A program made the translations under genes and the position numbers. From Deltaproteobacteria bacterium (GTDB lineage: Bacteria; Myxococcota_A; Polyangia; Polyangiales; Ga0077539), in NCBI GenBank assembly GCA_947477565.1, contig CANJUR010000036.1, positions 1 to 44,086 of the forward strand: 44,086 nucleotides of DNA, given 5' to 3'. Of this stretch, positions 8,461 to 15,158 are shown piece after piece; position 1 is the first letter of the stretch; every line of letters begins with the position of its first letter. The notes below the pieces were generated by a model that was given only the letters and a program-made list of their open reading frames with translations, was not told the DNA's origin and searched no databases.

Positions 8461-9894
8461 TTATCCCGACGGTCGCATCGCCGCGCCCAGCCAGGCCCGA
8501 AACTCTACCCGCTCGGCCGCAAGGTCTCGCGTCGGCCCCAGCACCCGAAGTTCGTCCCATGCGCCCCGCAGCACCGCCCCCGCCCGCGGGTTGCGGAACC
8601 AGTCCTCGTCGCAGCGCTCACGCAGCCGCGCGCGTGTCGATTGCGCGCACCACAGCCCCGCGACCCGGCCCGCGGATCGTCCCGGCCACGCGCCGCCGGG
8701 CTCCATCGCTCGCGCCACGAGGTGCACCGCCCACACCGGCGACGGCGCGATGCGCAACGCACGCGTCACCTCCGTCCCGAAGCGCTCGGCCATCCCTGGC
8801 TCGCGCCGCATCGCCGCCGCCGTGAAGCGCGCCATCGCTGCGTCCCAGCGCATTCGCGAGAGCTCTCCGTGGAGCGCCGCCCGCAGCGCCCGCTCGCGCG
8901 CCGCTCCGCTCACCCCTGCATCCCGCAGCAGGAAGCCCGGCTCCGTCAGCAGCCCACGCCCCAGTGCGTGCGCTGCGCCGTCGAGCACCCGATGCACGCC
9001 CCGCTTCTGTCCCGCGGACAGCCCCGTTGCGATCGCCCCCGCCGCGCACACCGCCAGCGTGCCGAGCACCTCGCCCGCGTCGCTGCCCAGCATCCGGGGA
9101 CGACCGAGCACGATGGCCCGACGCCCCGGGTCGGTCACCCACGCCTCGACGCCCTCCGCGTGCGCCGCCGCGGGTCGACGCCCATCCACGATCGCCCGCT
9201 GCGCCGACTCGAGGTCCACTCGCGCGAGCCACCCGGTTCCCAGTAGACCGTAGCTCGCCGGCGGAACCTCCCGCAGCAACGCCACGCTTACACCAAGGTG
9301 TAATCGATCGGCCCACGTGAGTCTCCCTCGCTCGAGTTCGGCCTGCTTCGTCGCCCACGCGTCGAGTTCATCGAAGGCGTCGTCCGTGTCCGCCAGCAGC
9401 GCCGCCGCGTCCTCGTCCACGTCGCTCATTCCGAGCGCATCCGTGAGCCCGCCGCCCAGCGCCGCGGTCGCCTCGCGCAGCGCGTCCACGACCTCTCGCG
9501 CCTCTTCGCGCAGGTCGAACGCCACCGTGTCGCCTGCCGCCCAGAGCAGCTCGCGCCGCGCCCGGCTCGGCTCCGCGCCCACGGCGCCCGGCAGCACCGC
9601 CCAGGGCACCGCCGTGTCGTCCGCCCGCAGTTGCACCGTCGCCTTCGCCATCGCGGCCCGGTAGCGCGCCCACGGCGTCCGCAGCGCCATCCAGATCGCC
9701 GCCTCGCCGACCAGAACCGCCCTCGCCCGATCGACCTCGACGAGCTCTCGCGCGGTGCGCGTCAGCCCCTCCGCGCCGGGCCAACGCTGCGGCAGCTGTT
9801 TCGTTCCTTCCAGGGCGCACTCACGCGCGTCGGCCACGGAGTCGATCGCCGCTGCTGCGGAGCGCTCCACGGACTCCCAGGACTCCGCCCCCAA
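8461..9894 (-). CDS. Conserved-looking hypothetical protein, partner of radical SAM gene
   Basis: I do not recognise this 477-residue protein. It is Ala/Arg/Glu-rich and appears mainly alpha-helical and soluble, with no signal peptide or clear transmembrane segment. Acidic patches occur around DVDEDAAALLADTDDAFDELD and a Gly-rich stretch in the middle. The gene starts only 4 bases after the stop of the radical SAM gene upstream, which indicates co-transcription and perhaps a shared process. The open-frame start at 9894 is a TTG; a GTG eight codons later is possible, so the N-terminus is uncertain. It converges with the AgmX-domain gene, leaving a 30-base gap. Confidence 0.6.
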   Translation of the reverse strand: MGAESWESVERSAAAAIDSVADARECALEGTKQLPQRWPGAEGLTRTARELVEVDRARAVLVGEAAIWMALRTPWARYRAAMAKATVQLRADDTAVPWAVLPGAVGAEPSRARRELLWAAGDTVAFDLREEAREVVDALREATAALGGGLTDALGMSDVDEDAAALLADTDDAFDELDAWATKQAELERGRLTWADRLHLGVSVALLREVPPASYGLLGTGWLARVDLESAQRAIVDGRRPAAAHAEGVEAWVTDPGRRAIVLGRPRMLGSDAGEVLGTLAVCAAGAIATGLSAGQKRGVHRVLDGAAHALGRGLLTEPGFLLRDAGVSGAARERALRAALHGELSRMRWDAAMARFTAAAMRREPGMAERFGTEVTRALRIAPSPVWAVHLVARAMEPGGAWPGRSAGRVAGLWCAQSTRARLRERCDEDWFRNPRAGAVLRGAWDELRVLGPTRDLAAERVEFRAWLGAAMRPSG

Positions 9895-9898
9895 CGGA

Positions 9899-11449
9899 TC
9901 AGCTCCCCGCGCCGGCTTCGGCGCGCAGCACCGAGAGCTTCTTACGCTTCGGCACCACCCCCGCAGCCTCGAAGGCCCGCTGGTAGTCCGCGAAGCGTCC
10001 GCCTGCCTTCACGGCGTCATACACCGCGCGACCGGCCCTCTCGCCGCCCTGCGCGAGCACCCACTCGATCCACGCCCAGCGCGCGCTCGTCGGCCGCACC
10101 TCCGCGCGCCCCTTGAGTCCGCGACGAAGCCGATCGAGCCGGTGCTCGACCACGTCGATGCCCGCGAACCCGAGTCCGTCGAGCGGCGTGTTGCGCTTCG
10201 ACACAAACGGCGCGATGCCCAGCGCGATCGGAATGACTTTACTGAGTCCGGTAACAAACTCCACGCACTCGTCGATGTCGTCGTCGGTCTCCGAGGGCAG
10301 GCCCACCATCAGGTAGAGCTTCATCGTCAGCATGCCGTTGGCGCGGGCGTGCTCGGCGGCGCGCTCGATGTGCTTGATCTTCGCGTGGCGCTCGAGCATC
10401 GCGCGGAGCCGCTCGCTGGGCCCGTCCATCGCGGTGGTGAGCGTGCGGTACCCGCCGCGCTTGAGGGCGGCGACGAAGCGGTCGGTCATCCGGTCGGGTC
10501 GCAGTGACGAGAGTCCGACGCCCATGCCGCGGTCTACGAAGGCGTCGATGATCTCCACGATGCGCGGGTGGTCGCTCACCGCCGCGCCCACCAGGCCGAC
10601 CTTCTTCGCGTCTGCAGGAACCCGCGCCAGGATGCTCTCCATCGACGCGAGGCGCATGCCGCCGTTGGTGCTCTTGCGCATGACGCAGTACTGGCAACCG
10701 CGCGAGCAACCGCGCTCGGTCTCCACCAGAAACATGTCCGACAGCTCCGTGTCGGGCGTCATGATCTGCGCAAACGCGGGGAGTTTCGTGTGGTTGTCTG
10801 CCGCGGCGATCTTCGCCAGCGCCTCGCCGTGCACCGCCGGAACCCACACGTTGGGATGATCGGCAAGCTTCTTCCGCCGCTCGTCCGGGTCGAGTTCGGA
10901 CGTGAGGATGTCCATCACGTCATGGATGACCTCTTCGGCCTCGCCCATGACCACCGCGTCGGCGAAGGGCCCGAGCGGCGTCGGGTTGGAGAACGTCAGC
11001 GGCCCACCCATCAGCACGAACGGGTGTCGCTTCGGGTTGCGCTCGCTCCGCAGCGCGGGGATGCCACCGAGTTCGAGTGTCTCGATCACCCCGCCGAGCT
11101 CGTTTTCGTAGGCCACGGAGAGCGCCACGACGGCGTGGTCGCCCAGCGGCCGCATGGACTCATAGGTGAGCACCGTCTCGCGATGCCGGCGCGCCTGCGC
11201 GAAATCGTCGGGCGCGAACGCACGCTCGGCCACGAGGTCGCCGCGGCCGTTGAGCTCGCGATACATGACCTGGTAACCGAGGGAGGACATCCCGACGCGG
11301 TACGGTGAGGGGTAGGTCAACGCCACCCGGAAGGGAGCGTCGCGGTAGAGCGTCCCGCGTTCGCGGGATAGCCGATGCTGAATGGTGTCGCGCAGGGAGG
11401 CCAATAGGCGGCGGAGTATCCGTGCGCTGCCCCCGACCGGGCAACCCAC
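9899..11449 (-). CDS. Radical SAM protein with B12-binding-like N-terminal domain
   Basis: With the GTG start at 11449 the protein has 516 residues. The radical SAM cluster motif is CSRGCQYC (CxxxCxxC, C248, C252 and C255), preceded by FLVETERG. N-terminal to it is a Rossmann-like domain (about 40-200) with ALTYPSPYRVGMSSLGYQ and VLMGGP, as in B12-dependent radical SAM proteins of the uncharacterised type that act on unknown substrates. After the cluster come SSLRPDR and KLYLMVGLPSETDDDI, both typical of the radical SAM barrel. The start is uncertain: family sequence begins near 11400 and a TTG at 11404 is an alternative. It is followed closely by the unknown gene at 8461-9894. The 51-residue acidic gene ends 29 bases upstream. 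Confidence 0.78.
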   Translation of the reverse strand: MGCPVGGSARILRRLLASLRDTIQHRLSRERGTLYRDAPFRVALTYPSPYRVGMSSLGYQVMYRELNGRGDLVAERAFAPDDFAQARRHRETVLTYESMRPLGDHAVVALSVAYENELGGVIETLELGGIPALRSERNPKRHPFVLMGGPLTFSNPTPLGPFADAVVMGEAEEVIHDVMDILTSELDPDERRKKLADHPNVWVPAVHGEALAKIAAADNHTKLPAFAQIMTPDTELSDMFLVETERGCSRGCQYCVMRKSTNGGMRLASMESILARVPADAKKVGLVGAAVSDHPRIVEIIDAFVDRGMGVGLSSLRPDRMTDRFVAALKRGGYRTLTTAMDGPSERLRAMLERHAKIKHIERAAEHARANGMLTMKLYLMVGLPSETDDDIDECVEFVTGLSKVIPIALGIAPFVSKRNTPLDGLGFAGIDVVEHRLDRLRRGLKGRAEVRPTSARWAWIEWVLAQGGERAGRAVYDAVKAGGRFADYQRAFEAAGVVPKRKKLSVLRAEAGAGS

Positions 11450-11478
11450 AGGACCGGGATTGGTCCGTTCGTGGGCGA

Positions 11479-11634
11479 TCAGTCTTCTTCGTAGTCCTCG
11501 TCCTCGTCGTCGAGGTTGAGGTCTTCGACGATGGTGCACTCGATCTCAAGCTCGTCCATCGACCACCCCACCCGGTTGCCGGGAGCAATCTCGTCGCGCG
11601 CAAAATCCTCGAACGAACTGTAAAATCTCGACAT
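11479..11634 (-). CDS. Small acidic protein (51 aa)
   Basis: This short frame begins with ATG at 11634, preceded by AAGAGGGTGCG, which contains a good ribosome-binding site. The product is 51 residues: an aromatic N-terminal segment (MSRFYSSFEDFARDEI), then GNRVGWSMDELEIECTIVEDLNL and an Asp/Glu tail of about ten residues. No signal peptide or membrane segment is seen. It ends 29 bases before the radical SAM gene on the same strand and could be the first gene of that operon. No function is recognised. Such acidic tails can mimic nucleic acid or bind basic partners, but that is only a possibility. Confidence 0.5.
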   Translation of the reverse strand: MSRFYSSFEDFARDEIAPGNRVGWSMDELEIECTIVEDLNLDDEDEDYEED

Positions 11635-11946
11635 CGCACCCTCTTCGCTGGCCGTGGAGATGCGTTCGCCGGGAAGGCCAACCGTTGGCCCCGATGACGC
11701 ATTCAATCTTTGGAGGTGTAAGTGCCACCTGCACCTACATCTGCCGCCAATGTATCCCCCCGGATGGGGAAATCCATTTTGTGTCCGGATCGGTGCTGCC
11801 TCTACGAAATCGCGGAGGTTTCTTGCGATCGTGTCCTTCGGGTGGGCGCGACGGCCGAGGACGCTGGACAGGGTCCGCCGGGAGGGGTTAGTGGTCCCGG
11901 CCCGACGGCGAGGTTGCGCGTTGGAAGAGCAGGAGAACGCGGAGTT
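11635..11946. other. Divergent promoter region upstream of parA
   Basis: This 312-base region lies between the small acidic gene (minus) and parA (plus). It contains a near-perfect interrupted palindrome at 11676-11690 (listed separately) and an AGGAG at 11931-11935, 11 bases before the parA ATG. The parA frame is open back to 11722 but the translation there lacks ParA similarity. No parS-like 16-mer (TGTTnCACGTGnAACA) and no DnaA box was found by eye. Confidence 0.5.
11676..11690. promoter_or_regulatory. Interrupted palindrome, candidate operator
   Basis: GGCCAAC, one central C, then GTTGGCC: two perfect 7-base inverted arms. It lies 42 bases upstream of the acidic gene start (minus strand) and about 257 bases upstream of parA. 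Position and symmetry suit a dimeric regulator, but a single site found by eye in high-GC DNA can occur by chance. Confidence 0.3.
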
Positions 11947-12732
11947 ATGGGCAGGGTCTACGCGATCGCCAACCAGAAGGGCGGAGTGGGAAAGACCACC
12001 ACCAGCGTGAACCTCGCCGCCTCCCTCGCAGCCGCCGAGATGCGCGTGCTGCTCATCGACATGGACCCTCAGGGCAACGCCGGCAGCGGCGTCGGAGTGA
12101 GCCCGAGCGATGGTGTCACGCGCGGCACCTACGACGTGCTTCTGGGCCACGCCCGACTCGACGACGTCCTCGTCCCGACGGCGCTCCCCACGCTCAAGCT
12201 CTGCCCTTCATCACCGGCCCTCGTCGGCGCGGAGATCGAGCTTATCGAGATGGAGCGTCGCGACCTGCTCTTGCGCGACGCCCTCGAGCGGGTACGCAAG
12301 CGGTTCGACTACGTCATTCTCGACACGCCTCCCTCCCTCGGGCTTCTCACGCTCAACGCCCTGGTCGCCGCGGACGCGGTGCTGGTGCCCATGCAGTGCG
12401 AGTTTTATGCGCTCGAGGGCATCGCGCAGCTTGTGGGCACCGTCGATCGGGTGAAGTCCACGCGCAACCCGAAGCTCGCCATCGAGGGCGTGCTGCTCAC
12501 GATGTACGACCCGCGCAGCAACCTCGCGCGTCAGGTCGCGGAAGAGCTCCGAAAGCATTTTCGGGTGTTCGATAGCGTGGTGCCGCGCAACGTGCGGCTG
12601 AGCGAGGCGCCCTCCTTCGGCAAGCCGGTGCTCCTTTACGACGTGGCGTCGAAGGGCTGTCAGGCCTACCTCGCATTTGCGAAGGAGCTGATGGGCACCA
12701 GGGGTCCAGGGGCAGTGGGCGGTCGCACATGA
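11947..12732 (+). CDS. parA: Chromosome partitioning ATPase ParA (Soj)
   Basis: This 261-residue deviant Walker ATPase moves the ParB-parS complex in chromosome segregation. The P-loop KGGVGKTT lies at residues 11-18, the Walker A' LLIDMDPQGN follows, and the Walker B-like VILDTPPSLG is present. The chosen ATG is the one directly before the conserved MGRVYAIANQKGG start, with AGGAG upstream. The frame is open 75 codons further but that part has no ParA similarity. It overlaps parB by four bases (ATGA), so the two are translationally coupled. Chromosomal parAB normally lies near the replication origin, but no other origin gene is visible here. Confidence 0.95.
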   Translation: MGRVYAIANQKGGVGKTTTSVNLAASLAAAEMRVLLIDMDPQGNAGSGVGVSPSDGVTRGTYDVLLGHARLDDVLVPTALPTLKLCPSSPALVGAEIELIEMERRDLLLRDALERVRKRFDYVILDTPPSLGLLTLNALVAADAVLVPMQCEFYALEGIAQLVGTVDRVKSTRNPKLAIEGVLLTMYDPRSNLARQVAEELRKHFRVFDSVVPRNVRLSEAPSFGKPVLLYDVASKGCQAYLAFAKELMGTRGPGAVGGRT

Positions 12733-13661
12733 GCAACGACAAGGGAAAGAAGCCGGCGGACGCGAAAGAGCCGCGGCGGGCGTTGGGCAGAGGTCTCGAC
12801 GCGCTGCTGCCGGTCTCGCAGATCGCGGCTGCGGCTGCGGCGCGTGCGGAGAGCCCGTACCAGATGGTGGGCATCGAGCGCATCCATCCGCGGCGCGATC
12901 AGCCCCGTAAGCGCTTCGACGCAACCGCCCTCGAAGAACTGGCGCGCAGCATCGAAGAGCAGGGGCTCATCCAGCCTCTGGTGGTGCGACGCTCGGATAT
13001 CGAAGAGGGCTACGAGATCATCGCAGGCGAGCGTCGATGGCGCGCGGCGCAGCAGGCGGGGCTGCGCGAGGTCTCGGTGGTCATCAAGGACGTCGATCCG
13101 GAGGCGGCCTTCGAGCTGGCCCTGGTGGAGAACGTTCAGCGCATGGACCTCGACCCGGTCGAGACCGCGACCGCGTACCGGCGTCTGATGGACGAGCACG
13201 GCTACACGCAGGACGTACTGTCACGCCGCATCGGGAAAGACCGATCGACCATCGCCAACACGCTGCGTCTCCTGCAACTGCCCGACGAGGTGCAGGAGCG
13301 GGTCGTGGCGCGCGAGCTTACCGAAGGGCATGCGCGGGCGATTCTCTCGATGAAGGACCCCGTGGAGATCACCAAGCTCGCGCGGGTGGCTGCGGAGAAG
13401 GGCTGGTCGGTGCGGCAGACCGAGCAGTTTGCGCGCCGCAAGCTGGAAGGTCCGAAGCACCCGGCGGCCCCGGAAGTGCCGAAGGAGACGGCGCCGACGT
13501 CTTCGGCCAACGTGCGCGACCTCGAGAAGAAACTGGAGAGCGCTCTCGGGATGCCCGTCGCGATTCGCTCGGACGGAACCATGAACTCCGGCACCGTGGA
13601 GATCGGTTTCGACAACCTCGATCAGCTCGATCGTTTCTTGCGGCGCGTCCTGGGGGATTGA
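12729..13661 (+). CDS. parB: Chromosome partitioning protein ParB (Spo0J)
   Basis: This 310-residue protein binds parS and spreads along DNA as a CTP-dependent clamp. The N-terminus carries RRALGRGLDALLP, the usual ParA-interacting leader. The ParB/Srx domain has the box II motif GERRWRAA (100-107) and ENVQRMDLDP (134-143), the residues that bind CTP in the family. The helix-turn-helix is at about 158-184 (YTQDVLSRRIGKDRSTIANTLR). The C-terminal dimerisation domain includes VEIGFDNLDQLDRFLRRV. Its start overlaps the parA stop (ATGA). Confidence 0.95.
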   Translation: MSNDKGKKPADAKEPRRALGRGLDALLPVSQIAAAAAARAESPYQMVGIERIHPRRDQPRKRFDATALEELARSIEEQGLIQPLVVRRSDIEEGYEIIAGERRWRAAQQAGLREVSVVIKDVDPEAAFELALVENVQRMDLDPVETATAYRRLMDEHGYTQDVLSRRIGKDRSTIANTLRLLQLPDEVQERVVARELTEGHARAILSMKDPVEITKLARVAAEKGWSVRQTEQFARRKLEGPKHPAAPEVPKETAPTSSANVRDLEKKLESALGMPVAIRSDGTMNSGTVEIGFDNLDQLDRFLRRVLGD

Positions 13662-14102
13662 CTGCGGTCGCGACTCCAGCCGCGTGGCGCTAAACCTCAC
13701 TCGATGGGGTGCTGTAGTCGCCAATGGTTCATCTTCGTTGTGCCATCGATTTCGTGAAGCGGAAGAGCGTAGTGCATATTCGTCCTCCGGCTGATTCGAT
13801 ATCGTCGAGTCGAAGCACGTCGGGTGTCCGCTGCGCGCACTCGCGGGAGGCGGAATGTTCGATTTCGCAATCGACTGCCTGCTGGCGCGTCCGGTTGTGA
13901 ACGGCAGCCGATTCATGGTCCAAGGGCTCTCCATGGAGCTGACCGTGATGGCCCTGTGCTCTGGCTGTCGCTCGCACCGGACGCCGCGAGGTGGACCTTG
14001 ACGCTATCCGCAGGGGTGGAGTACCGCTCCCACGGCAAGCTCCTTCGATGACATCGTTGACGGGGGATCCTTCACTCCACTCTCGACCACGGCGGTGAGA
14101 AC
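13662..14102. other. Intergenic region before the T6SS spike island
   Basis: This 441-base region separates parB from the first spike-island gene and probably holds its promoter. Its GC content looks lower than that of its neighbours in places (for example around 13725-13810). The only open frame with a good ribosome-binding site is a 48-codon one at 13855, listed separately. No sigma-54 site with correct spacing and no terminator hairpin with a T-run was found. Confidence 0.45.
13855..14001 (+). CDS. Possible small protein or gene remnant (48 aa)
   Basis: An ATG at 13855 follows GGGAGGCGGA, an unusually good Shine-Dalgarno sequence. The frame gives 48 residues starting MFDFAIDCLLARPVVNG, with a CSGC pair near the end. 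Another frame continues with residues such as RWTLTLSAGVEYRSHGKLL up to 14051, so this could be a frameshifted remnant of a longer gene. I recognise no family. The call is weak and rests on the ribosome-binding site and codon pattern only. Confidence 0.25.
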   Translation: MFDFAIDCLLARPVVNGSRFMVQGLSMELTVMALCSGCRSHRTPRGGP

Positions 14103-14654
14103 ATGACCCGAGACGGCAGTGAAGATGGTCCGGGAGACACTGGCGCGGTCCCTGGGATTCTCACCACGGTGACCGGCATCTCGGCGTCGATTACCCGCAG
14201 CGCCATCGACGCGGAGATTCTGCGCGTCATCGATGCTGACGGTCGGTTACTGTTTGAACACAACACCGGCACCCGAGTGACCGTCATCGTGGCTCCCGAG
14301 GGCGACCTCGAACTGCGGGCGCCGCGGGGCAAGGTGAAGATCATCGCGGCGGAGGGCTTCGAACTCGAGACGCCTTCGCTGCACGCCCGGGTTGGAGAGG
14401 TGCGCGTCGAGGGGCGCTCGCTCAGCACTACATTCGATCGGGTGAAGACCATGGTGGGCGTGCTTGAGACTCGCGCGGAGCGCATCATCGAGCGGGCGAA
14501 AAACACCTATCGCGAAGTCGAAGAGCTATCGCAGACCCGCGCTGGGCGGCTGCGCCTGGTCGCCGAGAAGACCGTCAGCCTGCTCGGGCAGCGCGCGGTC
14601 ATCAAGGCCAGGGAAGACGTCAAGATCAAGGGCGACAAGGTCTATCTGGCCTGA
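14103..14654 (+). CDS. DUF3540 family T6SS-associated protein
   Basis: This 183-residue protein matches DUF3540, a family found with PAAR-like and DUF2169 proteins in type VI secretion clusters. The visible pattern is a short N-terminus and then beta-rich repeats (VTVIVAPEGDLELRAPRG, VKIIAAEGFELETPSLHA). A central coiled helix follows (ERIIERAKNTYREVEELS), and it ends in GRLRLVAEKTVSLLGQRA followed by IKAREDVKIKGDKVYLA. The alternating strands resemble the needle-like repeats of VgrG tips. The start ATG follows GGTGAGAAC. It is the first gene of a plus-strand run to 25101. Confidence 0.78.
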   Translation: MTRDGSEDGPGDTGAVPGILTTVTGISASITRSAIDAEILRVIDADGRLLFEHNTGTRVTVIVAPEGDLELRAPRGKVKIIAAEGFELETPSLHARVGEVRVEGRSLSTTFDRVKTMVGVLETRAERIIERAKNTYREVEELSQTRAGRLRLVAEKTVSLLGQRAVIKAREDVKIKGDKVYLA

Positions 14655-14689
14655 GCGGCGGATGGGTCTGCAACGGAGAGGCAAGTACG

Positions 14690-15097
14690 ATGTTTCCAGC
14701 GTCTTCCAAGGGTGGCGGCCAGTGCATGGCCTTCCCGGATGTGTGCAAAGTTCCAGCGCCGCCGGCGCCGTTCGTGCCGGTTCCGTTTCCCAACATCTCG
14801 ATGGTGATGCAGGCCTCGGGCACGGCCAGCAAGGTGAAGATCTGCGGCAAAGACGCGGTCACCAAGTCGAGTGACGTGGGCCGCTCGCAGGGTGACGAGG
14901 TCGGCACCCTCTTCGGCATGATGAGCCAGGTCAATATGAACAAGACCACATTCAAGATGGGTGCATCGAATGTGAAGTTCGAGGGCGCCGATGCCATGAC
15001 TGTGCTCAAGCCCACCGCACAGAACGGCATGAATGCCAACGCCCCCGTGGGCGCCCAGATCGCCCCGAGCCAGACCACGGTCATCATTGTCGGCTGA
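14690..15097 (+). CDS. PAAR-like DUF4150 spike-tip protein
   Basis: This 135-residue protein has the layout of DUF4150, the PAAR-like family. It has an early MAFPDVCKVPAPPAP segment and PFPNIS, then KVKICGKDAVTKSS, GDEVGTLFGM and a C-terminal part with VKFEGADAMTVLKPT ending in QTTVIIVG. PAAR and PAAR-like proteins sharpen the T6SS spike by capping VgrG and link effectors to it. It lies 35 bases after DUF3540 and 61 bases before the DUF2169 gene; the three are a known T6SS neighbourhood. No toxin domain is fused. Confidence 0.82.
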   Translation: MFPASSKGGGQCMAFPDVCKVPAPPAPFVPVPFPNISMVMQASGTASKVKICGKDAVTKSSDVGRSQGDEVGTLFGMMSQVNMNKTTFKMGASNVKFEGADAMTVLKPTAQNGMNANAPVGAQIAPSQTTVIIVG

Positions 15098-15158
15098 GAG
15101 CCTTTATCGGCATGGATTCTCGGTGATTACGCCACCCTCCCGCGAAGATTGAACGACG

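Noticed and set aside
13880..13900. Sigma-54-like TGGCGCGTCCGGTTGTG before the spike island
   Set aside because: Spacing is off by one base and the -12 GC is missing.
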